64,000 nt of DNA. It comes from Serpula lacrymans var. lacrymans S7.9. Lineage: Eukaryota > Basidiomycota > Agaricomycetes > Boletales > Serpulaceae. Each line of letters opens with the position of its first letter. The stretch's first letter is position 1. Shown piece after piece: positions 1 through 10,773 of the stretch. The notes beneath the pieces were generated by a model. It was not told where the DNA came from. It saw nothing but the letters and a program-made list of their open reading frames with translations, and did not search any database. Both the position numbers and the translations under genes were made by a program. Location of the stretch: assembly GCF_000218685.1 (NCBI RefSeq), contig NW_006763296.1, positions 734,715 through 798,714 of the forward strand. The letters are read 5' to 3'.

Positions 1-1470
1 AGCTCTTCACCACCCAAATCTTCATCACAAAGCTTATCGGTTGCGGGACTCAAATACGCGCTATGGTATGGCACATTCACCATCAAGAACCGGACAGAGA
101 ACGATGGTTTCCTTTGAGAGAACGGAATCTTGCTCTGCTCTTCTCCAGAGGCCGCGCGCACTTTACGCAAGTTGGTCACAAGACCGTAGAGAGCTCGTGG
201 AGGACCGGTAACAACGAAGTTCCTTGCACCATTGTACAAAGACACAGACAGCTGTGAGTTCTCAGGAAGGTGTTTGTTAGTCTTGAGTAGTTGTTGCTCA
301 AGTTCCTTGACGAGAAGGCCGTTGACCGATAACATGGGAGTGGGGGTACCCTCACCACCATCAACCGAATCCTGAACTATGGCTGGCTCGAGTGCTAAGA
401 CAGGGAAAGCTTCCTGCCCGCGAAGACCACAGAAGAAGAGCCAGCGAAGAGCTTTCTTTGCGTTGATTGTAAAAGACTCCCAAGTACTCGATGCGGATAT
501 GGCAACTGCAGAGACGACACCTTGAGAATGCCCAGTTGTACCCGAAATGCGCTGACGAAGCTCCCCAGGCGTGAGCTCAGAAATGCGACATACGATAGAA
601 TATTGGACCAGCTGCGTCAGTCCGATGAGAGGTAGGGAAATGGGAACCGAGGCCAAGTAAGCAACAGGCGGGCGAGGCACGGTACCAGATAGCCATGAAA
701 TGACGTCCAGACCATACGCGTAGAAATTTGTTGATTCGCGCTCCAAGGCAAGAGGTTTAAGGATTTCGTTGGAGATCGCAGTAATAAGGGGAGCTACGTA
801 TGGTTTGTAGGTGTCGTAAAGAGTCTGGAATTCGTCGAAGTACACTTCATTGGTACCCTGACCACCAAAAAGTGCATATATAGAGGCGTCGCCTTTGGTT
901 GCCGCTGTAAGAAGAGCTGAAGGAGGTGCACTGGGAATATCAGAAACCCCTTGGGCTTCGAGAGTTGCACGAGCTAGGTAGTAGGAAGAAAGCACCGTCT
1001 GCTGCACTTCCGTGTCAAAAGACAATACGAAAGAATGCACGTCCTTCTCCGTAAGGTAGGTGGAGACGAAATGAGAAAGGACATTGAAAAGAAGCGACGT
1101 GCGTGCTTTCGCGCATTGGGATTCACTATTTATCTTCTGCGAGATAAAGGCAAGGAAACGGGCAAATAAGTCTGTTGTAGCCTCTGCAGCGCTCTCAAGC
1201 TCAGCAGTGTTATCCAGGGCATCTAATTGGGTCTGAGATTGAGTGAAGTCATCTCTAAGAACTTCAGCTGCAATCCATTCATCGTTGTTCGTGGACACTG
1301 GGATGGATACCTGCAATATAGATATGACGACAGTCAACGATCGCGACACCCAAAAGAAAATTTGCAAAAAGCAAGGCACAACGTACTCTAATATTTGCAA
1401 TGGATATGATTATAGGACGTGTAGAGATACCATGTTCGCATGAAGCAATTTCACCAGTCGAGGAGGACAT
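1..1470 (-). CDS. FAS1: Fatty acid synthase, beta/acetyltransferase region (5' part)
   Basis: This is the start of cytosolic type I fungal fatty acid synthase, which makes palmitoyl/stearoyl-CoA. About 445 codons are visible and the gene continues beyond base 1. Exon 1 is 1431-1470 and starts MSSSTGEIAS; an intron occupies 1298-1430; the frame is then open to the edge. The N-terminal acetyltransferase domain is clear: LFGGQGTNE near residue 165, then the nucleophile elbow GHSQG (bases 519-533, about residue 270), then SVRFL..PYHS..L before the edge. The order and spacing match yeast Fas1. The in-frame codons upstream of 1470 contain no ATG, which supports this start. Whether the gene encodes only a beta subunit or a fused alpha-beta polypeptide cannot be seen here. 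Confidence 0.93.
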
Positions 1471-2486
1471 TTTGAAAGGATATGGGGGGCTTGACGTCGT
1501 CGTGAAAGTCAGCGTCGAGGATAAAGAAGAGTGAGACTCGAACAAGGGATTTATACGAAAGTCCCAAGTCCCAAATTTTTGTTTGGCCCCAACTTGGACT
1601 GAAATGTGCCATGCCCCCCAAAAAGTTTTGTCACATGACCTGTAAGACTATTTGCTCTTGTACGCGTCTCATTACGTATACTTGACTACTCAAAGTGGAA
1701 TTCATGTTTGAGCTTCCACTCGGCAAGTCGCCACGCAGACTGGCGAGAGTAGACTGGCAAAAACGTGTACAGTATACCCTAGACAATCCAGGTGACTGGC
1801 TATGTTTTACCCTTAATGGGACCGTCATACTTCACGATGAGCCATTGAACCTTAATAGAGTATGTTTGATGAGCCTTCTTCTCTTCTCTTCTTAGTGACC
1901 CAGGAATACATCCCGTCGTCATCTTCGTGTGTCGATAACGACGTCTCGGTGATGAGCCTATGATCCCCATGAAATATATATGTACTATGTGGGTGATTGG
2001 TATCACTCATGCCCAACAATTACTACGTATTCTCTGCAGAAACGGCCAGTCACCTTCTATATGTTAAACTTATGTTATACACGTGCCAGAATGAATTAGC
2101 TTTGTCAAGGAAATCAACACGAGACACGTACAAAGAGTGTACGCGAATGCCTTGAGGCTGAAAATGAGGCTAACATGTGTAGATACTACTACCAGTGATA
2201 GGAGATATCAACCATATCGTGATTCGGATAACACACATGACTTCGTCTCACATTCCAGATGGCCCTGTACAAGATAATAGGGGTGATCGTCTTCGTGTCT
2301 GCGTGGTCGCAAAATGCACTTGCGCTATCCGAGCTTTAATAAACACGACCCGCACCAGCTGGAAATACGACGTGGCAATTTTATGCCAAAATATTCCTGT
2401 AGATTGTACTACAGTGGTAGCTATATATCATAAATAAGACCATCCATTGCAATCGAGGGCAACATACTACACCCTACATTCCTTAA
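1471..2486. other. Intergenic region between FAS and GTR2
   Basis: About 1 kb between the FAS start and the 3' end of GTR2. Open frames on both strands are short and show no family motif. The part next to 1470 presumably holds the FAS promoter. I see no tRNA, repeat or gene. Confidence 0.5.
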
Positions 2487-3955
2487 TCATGGGCCCTTTC
2501 CACTTCGACCCTCTCTTTCCACTTCCCAAATTTCCCTTATTCCTTCTCTAAACCACACTACATTCCATTCTACTAGCCCTCTCCGCATCTCGTACACTTC
2601 ACTTGGCAGAAGGGCAAGCAGAGCCAGGTGAGGGGTCACCAGATGGTATGTGAGCGTCGTACCGGGATGTGAGGGCGACAGGGAGGTAGACGCAGAAGGA
2701 TAAAAAACTGGTTTCGAGCCTGGTGTCATTGGCAATGTCTTTGGGAGATTAGAGACGGTCGGAGGACCTATATTTGGATGAATGGGGTTTGGGGACGCAA
2801 GAGATGTCGATGGGGAAGTGATCGCTGTAGGTGGCGGTGTTGATGGGGACTGGTCGGGAGGACTCGAGTCGTTTGTCATATTGGATCTGCTGACTTATGA
2901 GTTTCATAAAAGGTGTAATGAAATATGCCTTACTTGAACAGTGGTCCGAATGCATTCAACATGTATAGATAATCGCAGCACAGGTTGTGAGTCGCTTGAT
3001 CGACTGGAGATGCATCTGTAGCTACATATAACCTACTAGTGGTATCGAATAAAAATGCTTTTGGGGAAGACGTATTCTGTGATCCATGAGAAACAATGAG
3101 AGAGCTGTATGCGCGGAAAACTCACAGAACAAAAAATATTGAGCAAGTCTTCGAGAAAGGAAAGTGAGTCGACAAGTTTATGGAGAACGTGAGAGAAAGC
3201 ATCTTGGAGTGAATGGTCATAAACAGATGTTAGATGAAAGTTCAATGGAACTTGTTCGTATTCAGGGGATTCATCCGCAAGACGGTCCATTACCCCTTCG
3301 TGTATCAGCCGATAGTATTCTAGACAGGCGTCAGGAGTGAGAATTGACGCATATATAGCAGCGTACCAATTTTATCGTCCTCCATCAATTTTTCCGCCTT
3401 GTGTAAAAAGACTTCAAAGTTGATGTCAGGGTTGACTTGGTGAGCTGCGACCATGAATTCAACGAGTTTGGAAATGGGTTCCTGATAAAGGGCCTATGGT
3501 CAACAGATCAATATAACTTCTCTAGAAGACAGACTACGTCGATGCGACTTGCTCGGATATCTATGACAAACAGAATTGTTGTGAACTCGGATAACGGAGT
3601 ATCGAGGGAGTCGACTGTGACGTCGCCTGGACAATCCCATATTTCTAGAGGAATGAATGTGCTGATGCGTTGGTTAGTACTGGTGAACGAACTATTAGAG
3701 ATGGATGTCGACGCACTCAAAGGCATGTTTCGTGATCCGCTTAGTTGGCTCGATGTAGAATGTTTGCTTTGGCGGGAGGTTGTTGAACAGAACCTGTTGA
3801 ATTGAAGTCTTGCCGCTCCTTCGTGGGGTCATGTCAGTGTCGCAGAGGAAGAGAAAAAGGGACGCAGACCTCTTTGTGCCCATGAGCAAGATCTTTGTCC
3901 TGCGAGCGAAGTCATTGGAAGGTTTGAGTGCCAGGCTGTCCTGCATGGACGCCAT
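2487..3955 (-). CDS. GTR2: Rag-type small GTPase Gtr2 (RagC/D)
   Basis: Gtr2 pairs with Gtr1 in the EGO complex on the vacuolar membrane and relays amino-acid status to TORC1. Seven exons (3955-3870, 3818-3717, 3661-3538, 3493-3367, 3319-3126, 3076-2934, 2886-2487) give 391 residues, in frame throughout. The P-loop MGTKRSGKTS is rebuilt across intron 1. IWDCPGD (switch II) follows, then VIDIR, an HKAEKL segment and the Rag C-terminal domain with LTSVYDHS and FLEDLLNIF, as in RagC/D. A proline/serine-rich insert of about 60 residues (start of exon 7) precedes the final EVYEMRRGLVEWN segment. Intron 2 carries a perfect TACTAAC branch point. The gene diverges from VTC4. Confidence 0.93.
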
Positions 3956-4218
3956 GACTGTTGGTTAGATCGGCGCAATGCCGGGTGCAGAGACTGTAAG
4001 AGCACGGGGATAAGAATTTCCTTTTTGAGCGCGATCTTGGCTTGGTGCTATTCGGACACCGACACACGTTCGAGCGAGAGTCTTCCGACTCTGACGTTGT
4101 CCAGTGTCCCCCTTGCTATTTTGCCTTCACGCGCGCATCACTTATCGCGCCTCTGTTCATATCAACACTTGCTTCTGCCAGTACACCTTACCTTTCAGAA
4201 GTATATAGCGATCTGCAA
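3956..4218. promoter_or_regulatory. Shared intergenic promoter of GTR2 and VTC4
   Basis: Only 263 bp separate the ATGs of two head-to-head genes, so both promoters and 5' UTRs must lie here. No TATA box is obvious. That the genes are co-regulated is an inference. Confidence 0.6.
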
Positions 4219-7200
4219 ATGAAATTTGGCAGGAAAATCACTGTGCGTATTTACCCATTGACCCCGTCTTGCCAATCTCACAATGGCCGTGTGGACCACC
4301 CAGACCGACCTCTACAACGAGTGGAGGCCGTTCTACATCGACTACAACTTGCTCAAGAGAGAGCTCAAGGTTCGTCGTGCTTTCTGTGGTTCAGGACGTA
4401 GCATAAATTGTAGCTGTGTAGAGTCGAACGACGTTTCATGACTGGGATGACAAGGATGAACGTGAATTCACTGCCATGCTCGAAAGAGAGCTCGACAAAA
4501 TTCACGACTTTCAAAAGAAAAAGGTTCGTTCAACGTCACTCGTTTGTATTACTCACCTTGACTCATTGTGCCCATCACAGACGTCAGAATTATCTCGACG
4601 CATACGCGACGCGGAAAAAGACGTTAAACGACTCGTAGCCCAAGAAACACCCTCTCCTATCAACGCTGCCGACCTCGAATCCCATCAGCATCGCCCAAGT
4701 GAATATGGCCCAGACGAGGGCTCAGACGACGACGACGATTTGGATGGAGATGCCGAGTCTGTAGACGCACTTGAAGACCTCTTCCATGGGCTAGAGGAAG
4801 AAGTCGCGACTCTAGTCGCAGACGTGCATGACCTTGCACTGTATACCAAGCTCAACATTACGGGATTCTTGAAGATTCTCAAGGTCTGTCGGTGATGCTC
4901 GTGACTTACGTTCATAAGCTGATTTTCCACGTCTTTCAACTATCTTCTAGAAACACGACGTATGTACAACTACCCATATATTCTTTCTCGATGCTAACGC
5001 ACAACTCAGAAACAAACAGACTTGCCGCTCAAACCTACGTTCATCCAAGACTACCTGGAAAAGCGACCTTTTTACAAGTACAATTGGGACGCACTCATAG
5101 TAAAACTTTCCAAGCTTTACAATCTCGTGCGTACACGCGGACATCCGGTTCAGGGTGATTCCAGTGCCGGTGGAAGCCAAAGTGCTTTTGTGAGACAGAC
5201 GACAAAGTACTGGGTATGTTCTTTCCCTAGGTGACATGTTAGGTAGACGAAAGAAGCTCACGTGTTTGGTTCAGGTGCACCCGGACAACTTGGTACCACT
5301 CAAGTTGGCTATTTTAAGACATCTACCAGTTTTGGGTGCGTGCATTCGACACTTGACATAGTTCGATTCTGTTTACATTACTCCTGTCAGTCTTTGACCC
5401 CGAGAAGGAATTCGAGGCCAAGGACGCCGGTTAGTGTCAATCCAATCGTTTATTCCGGAGGGTGAACTAACCTTTTCACACAGCCATCACCTCCATATAC
5501 TTCGACAATGAAGATCTCGACCTCTACCTCGGACGTCTAGAAAAAACGGAAGGAGCCGAAGCTATCCGTCTACGGTGGTACGGTGGCACCGACGTAAAGA
5601 CGGTCAGATATTACCTGTTGGTAGTTATTTTATCCACTAACATACTTCGTTATACAAATATAGATATTTGTAGAACGCAAGACACACAGGGAAGATTGGA
5701 CTGGCGAAAAATCTGTAAAAGCGCGTTTCCCCATCAAGGAACACCTCGTCAACGCGTTCCTGAAGGGCGAGTACATCATGGATGCCGAATTTCAGGCCTT
5801 GGTCACGAAAGGAAAGAAGAGCCAGCAAGAAGTAGATTCGATGATCCAACTGGCAAACGAAGTCCAGTATCGTGTTTTGACAAGCAAGTTGGCACCAGGT
5901 ACGTTTGGTGTAAATCCGCGGAGCTTGGCTAATATATTTCTACCTTTAGTCATGCGTTCTTTTTACAATAGAACCGCATTCCAACTTCCTGGTGATGCCC
6001 GGGTGCGCATTTCCTTGGACACCGAATTGACCATGATTAGAGAAGACAACTGGGATGGCCGAATACGCGCTGGTGATAATTGGCGGCGAACTGATATAGG
6101 CATTGACTACCCGTTCGACCAGGTGCACGAAGAGGACAAGGAGCCTTTCAAGTGCGTTCCATTTTTACAGCCTAGTAAAGTCGATATCGTATTTCTTAAC
6201 ACTTGTCGGTTAGGTATGGTGTCCTCGAAGTAAAGCTGCAAACACAATTTGGCCAAGAACCACCCAAGTGGGTCACTGACCTTGTTCAGTCACATCTTGT
6301 GGAAGCTGTACCCAAGTTCAGGTAAGTCAAGCTCCTGATACCTACGTTGCTACAGCCTGTAAAGATGGCGTATTCAGTAAATTCATCCATGGGTGTGCCA
6401 CGCTCCTTCCCAATCGCGTAGACTTGGTACCATTCTGGATGCCGCAGAGTAAGCATGTTTCCTGCTCATGTCCTGTCTGTCTTTTATATTAAGCTTTGTT
6501 CAGTGGATACCAACATCTTGAAACCAAGCACCGGCTATCTCACCATCGAACGTCCTTCTCATGTTAACTCTTTGAAAACTACTCCTGAGGCGCAGTCATC
6601 CGGCCATGTCACGCCATCAAGCCAGCAAGAACGTGCGTACGTCGAGCCTGTCTCGGAAGGCGAAGAAGACGAGGCAATGGATCTTGCACCCGCGAAAGAT
6701 GAGGATAGACGCACTGGTCTGACAGGACAAGCCGTCGCCGAAGCCATCGCTTATCGCGAGAAAATGCTGAAGGAACGTGAACCAGCCGCTCCTTCCGAAA
6801 GTGTCATCAGGCGAGATATGGATGGTGCCGCAGCACGAGGCGAAGGCAGCGGCGAAGGCCATGACAGCGACGCAGACGACGAAGCTGAAGGAGATGATGA
6901 TGAGCACATGCCGTTCCTCAAGAAGCAGCGGTCAGGTGCAGGTGAACAAGGCAAAACTCGTAGGACCCTATCCATCGATCCTCTCGCGCCGTCCTCTGCG
7001 TTCGATGAAACGCTGAGGGAGCGCTTGCAGGGTGCATACACGGAAGATAGTAATGAGCGACGTGTTTCAGCTGAAGCGAGTCCTGCAAAAAGGCGGCGAT
7101 CCGAATTTGTTTCCGAAGAGCCTGAATCTCCCCAAGAAGAGGATAGGTTACTGGTCCGAGAGTGGGTTGCTCCTTTGGGCAAGAAAATTGCGGTGCCTGT

Positions 7201-7616
7201 TCGCGTCGAGCCCAAAGTGTACTTTGCCAACGAGCGCACATTTATCGTAAGCCATCTTTTTTTTTTTTTTTTTTTTTTTTTTTTCTTCTTCTTCACTGCT
7301 TCATCGGTCCTGATCTTCATTTTTCCAGAAATGGCTCAACTTTGCTGTTCTCATTGGCTCGATTGCAACCACTCTGCTCAACTTTATTCCCCCTGATGAC
7401 TATGTTGGTCTTATAAGTGCCATCATGTTCACCGTGGCTGCCCTGCTTGCGATAGCTTATTCCGCCATCATATTCGTCTATCGCGCTTTGAAGCTCAGGA
7501 CGCGTAGCGCAGATGGTCTCTACTACGACAAGTTTGGACCTACCGCGCTTTGCGTCGTACTGTTTGCAGCACTGGCAACGAATATCGGGTTAAGACTCGT
7601 TGAGATGAACGAGTGA
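4219..7616 (+). CDS. VTC4: Vacuolar transporter chaperone 4, polyphosphate polymerase
   Basis: The catalytic subunit of the VTC complex makes polyphosphate from ATP and passes it into the vacuole. Fifteen exons sum to 857 residues; yeast Vtc4 has 721. The SPX domain (about 1-160) begins MKFGRKIT with [13 protein letters not shown] and ends with the KHD lysine helix. The tunnel polymerase domain follows: [72 protein letters not shown] and YGVLEVKLQ. An acidic, serine-rich linker (exon 14) leads to [17 protein letters not shown] and three C-terminal membrane helices. Exon 5 (4951-4959) is only 9 nt. The first exon (4219-4242) joins TDLYNEW at 4304, giving the family's usual N-terminus. Confidence 0.96.
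7257..7284 (+). repeat. 28-nt poly(T) tract in last intron of VTC4
   Basis: An uninterrupted run of about 28 T lies in the last VTC4 intron (7247-7328), between the GTAAGC donor and the TTTTCCAG acceptor. It acts as an unusually long polypyrimidine tract and its length is probably variable between strains. Confidence 0.9.
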
Positions 7617-8195
7617 AGCTGATTCTTGGCTAGCCAGATGGACTGTAGACCTTCTTGATGTTTTCTGGTTATATGATATGTATTTAGGGATTGTCCCCCT
7701 AATTAATAGTTCATTATGCATCGTGCGGCCTACTCTCATTAATACCAATGTCGAACCGCCTCAAGCATGTCCTCGATAAATCGCTGTACAGAAAGATCTG
7801 AATTAATATTGTTTTCCGAGCCGGTATAAAACATGGGTGATTGGGAATAAATTCATATGCTTGAACGTCCGAAGAAAGAAGATAGAGAACTTGCGCTGAG
7901 AGCAGGAAGCTAGTGACGACGATAATAGACAATACCCTTCATAAGTGATAAGAGAAAATACCAACGAAGATGCGATTTGATGCGGATGATGCGTTGGAAC
8001 AAAACACAAGTTCAATTGAGAAATGACGAGAAATGGGACAACCAGAAAAAAGACGGTTGAGAGCCCTTCAATTATGGTGTCCTAGCGGAGGGTATAAGTC
8101 CTTTAAACAAACAAACCGTCTAATCCATTCGATCACAGATCCCGGTTTCACGACATCTGGCTTGCGCTCTCAGCACTCGCATCTATCCTCCCCCA
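7617..8195. other. Convergent intergenic region
   Basis: The space between the 3' ends of VTC4 (+) and the mucin-like gene (-). It contains only short frames without motifs. Confidence 0.5.
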
Positions 8196-9438
8196 CTACC
8201 GCGGACCATACCCATAAGCACCCTGAGGTGCGGGCGAAGCTCTGCCACCTACCACCGCACCAGGTAATGGGCTCCTCGATCTATCATCCATCCCATATCC
8301 TAAAGCTACCTGTGGCCCGGGAGAATGTCTATTCGCGGTTAACGAGGGCGAAGCACGGCCCGTCATGTCATACGCGAGATTTGGCGCAGGACTCCTGGTT
8401 CGGGACATTTGGGTCATTGGAATTGCCTCCGTACCGTGCCCAACGTCTGAGGCCCCATCATTGAAGGTATTCGGTATGGGGCCTCTATATGGGTCATAAT
8501 ATCCATTTTGGCCGTAGCCTGGATCGTCACGGTAAGGCTGATTAGGATTTAGGTGAGGGAGCGGAGGAACTGCGTATGGGTCTGAGGTTGCACCGTATAG
8601 CTCTGGAGTGGAAGTGGTGGCAATGGAATGAGCATATCCAGTGCTAATACTAGGCGCCCTATTCAGATTCACGTCCGAAGCACTCTCAGCGCCAAAGCCA
8701 GAGCGTCCGGTGGAGTTGGTCGGTAACGGATGACTGTCCTGTCCGTGAGTGTTCAACTCTGGCCACTTGATAGCTTCGTCTGGGCATCACGTAAGTGAAA
8801 AGATAGCAACATGCGGCTTGCGTTCTAAACTTACTATCGTCAAAGTCAGTGAAGCGTTTCCTGGTGAACTTCCAAACGAAGAAGGAGATTATGCCGATAG
8901 CAGCGACACCTCCCGCGACGGAGAGACCGATGATGGAGCCAGTGCCAAGCCCGCCGCTACTGCCGCTGCCGCCGCCACCGCTCGAAGAAGTCGTAGAGGC
9001 AGGCGCGCTAGAGGTGGGTGTCAAGGTGAGGAAGACAGTACTTCCATTTGCACCCGTGCTTGCGGAAGTGACTTGATCTGTGCTGGTGTCAGGTGGCTTT
9101 GAAGGCGTACCAGTAGTGGTGAGCGATGTCGTCGTCGTCGATGAGGCTGACTTTGCTGTGGACGATGTGGAAGGCGTCGCTGAGGGCGAAGCGGCAGACG
9201 AAGTAGGCGTTGTGGTCGTCGACGGAGGAGTGGTGGACGTCGAGGGGGGCGACGGAGTGGTGGACGGGGGCGTAGACGTGGTCGAGTCTGATGGAGAGGA
9301 TGGAGGATCCAATATTCCATCACGTGGGTGGAATACCTGTGTGCGCTCGTCTAAAAGATCATAGCGAGGGGCAAAGGTGAGGAGGAGGACTGAAGATGCT
9401 ACGAAAAGGAACAGCAGACACCGGGTCGCCTTGTTCAT
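8196..9438 (-). CDS. Mucin-like single-pass membrane protein (Mid2/Wsc-sensor-like layout)
   Basis: Two exons (9438-8835, 8779-8196) encode 395 residues. An N-terminal hydrophobic signal or anchor (MNKATRCLLFLFVASSVLLL) is followed by an extracellular Ser/Thr/Pro-rich stretch (about 45-150), a Gly/Ser linker and a membrane helix (about 168-192, IIGLSVAGGVAAIGIISFFVW). Next come basic stop-transfer residues (KFTRKR) and a cytoplasmic tail of about 200 residues rich in Pro, Ser and Tyr. This is the layout of cell-wall stress sensors and of the many basidiomycete Mid2/SKG6-like proteins, but no cysteine-rich WSC domain is present. The frame extends upstream of 9438 but lacks a better ATG. The architecture is firm; the sensor function is inferred. 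Confidence 0.8.
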
Positions 9439-10773
9439 CGTGTTTTGGACCAGCGACCAGACCAAAGAAAAACCAGTGATTAATAACGAGTGTTCTCTAG
9501 TAGTAGTAAGAGGGAAGCAACGTCGGGGCTGATGTCGTCGTCGTCGTCGTCGTTGGTGCCGTTGTGCTCGCTGTGTGTGATAGGGCGCGGTGAGCAGCAA
9601 ACGATGAACTGAGAGAGAAAAGTTGAGTGATTGATGAAGGTGCCCGGTGGCGGTGCCATTGGGCTTCAAGGCGTGACCTGAGGCGGTCCTCCAACACCGC
9701 AGTCTACCGCAGCTCCCATTCCTCGGATACACTAGCCTCCATGCGAATTACCTGTGCTCACTCCAATCACATACCTCATTATTTGTGTCCCAATTATCTA
9801 GCCGCATATATGCTGTACAAGCTCTCTTTTTCTGCTGTTTTCTATATTCTCCTCAGCTGGTCTCAAGACCTCACTCTGCTGACATGCGTGGACGGCATGG
9901 TCTAACACGTGCCAGTGGCTTGTCCAAAGCAACGATCAGCCCATCCTCGTCTATCTTATCAGTTTGCCATCTCCACACCAGCATCTCCATCTCCGTCTTC
10001 ACCTACATACACACAAAATCTTTACATTCTCATCACCCGGTGATCTTTAGTATATCCAATGTCCACTCCAACAAGCACTTCTTTCTTTTGGCCTGCCCAG
10101 CACTTCGCTCAGAAATAAAATAAAGGGCGTATTAAATGCTATGCAACGGTCTCCTAGACTCGTCGCCAAGTTACTACAGCGACATATTGCAGTTGGCAGA
10201 ATACTGCACCATCGCTTCTCCGTTCCCCACATGTTTTGCACAGCAATAGCCTTTCAACCTGTCAGCGGCTCCCATGCCATACACAACCCAGAGTGTGTGT
10301 GTGAGCTCCGCACTCTCGTTTTAACCAGATGGCTGAACGTTGAACTTCTCGTGGGATGCTGGCGTTTCCTGCGCTGATATCTGGTTCCACAACTGCTACA
10401 ATCATTCACATTATAGTGTGTTTCGCTGCTACATCTCATATCATACGGTAAACTATTATATATACTTATACACTCATAGTAAATGTTTAGAAAACAGCGC
10501 CCGTGTCTCATCACGATCATGATCGGATTCTATGCGCCCCGTCAGAACCCCTTGCTCGGGCTTTTACCGCAGACATAATTAGTGCCTCGAGTTTTCAATA
10601 CAATCTCACATCTCCTTACTAGTTCGATGTATACGTAGCACAAAATAACTAGCCCAATGTACATTTCTCATCATACTCTAAATCCCCAACAAACCAAGCA
10701 TTATCGATGCATTATCAGTGGTACGTTGACTTACCGAACTCATCCATGAAACTTGGAAGACGTGCGGCCGCTA
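9439..10773. other. Intergenic region with a GTC microsatellite
   Basis: About 1.3 kb between two minus-strand genes. A short (GTC)n run lies at 9534-9553, in the leader of the mucin-like gene. Pyrimidine-rich tracts are present, but no coding signal or RNA gene was recognised. Confidence 0.5.

Noticed and set aside
6751..7320. Minus-strand frame of 189 codons beginning with a poly-Lys run
   Set aside because: The Lys run is the complement of the poly(T) intron tract, and the rest is antisense to VTC4 exon 14, whose sense frame has clear family motifs.
8749..9364. Plus-strand frames rich in Val/Asp and Pro
   Set aside because: They are antisense to the Ser/Thr/Pro-rich mucin region; low-complexity codons stay open in several frames.
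8686..9732. Minus-strand frame extending the mucin-like protein about 98 codons upstream
   Set aside because: The extra part is a basic, simple-sequence leader without an ATG in a good place; the signal-peptide start at 9438 fits better.
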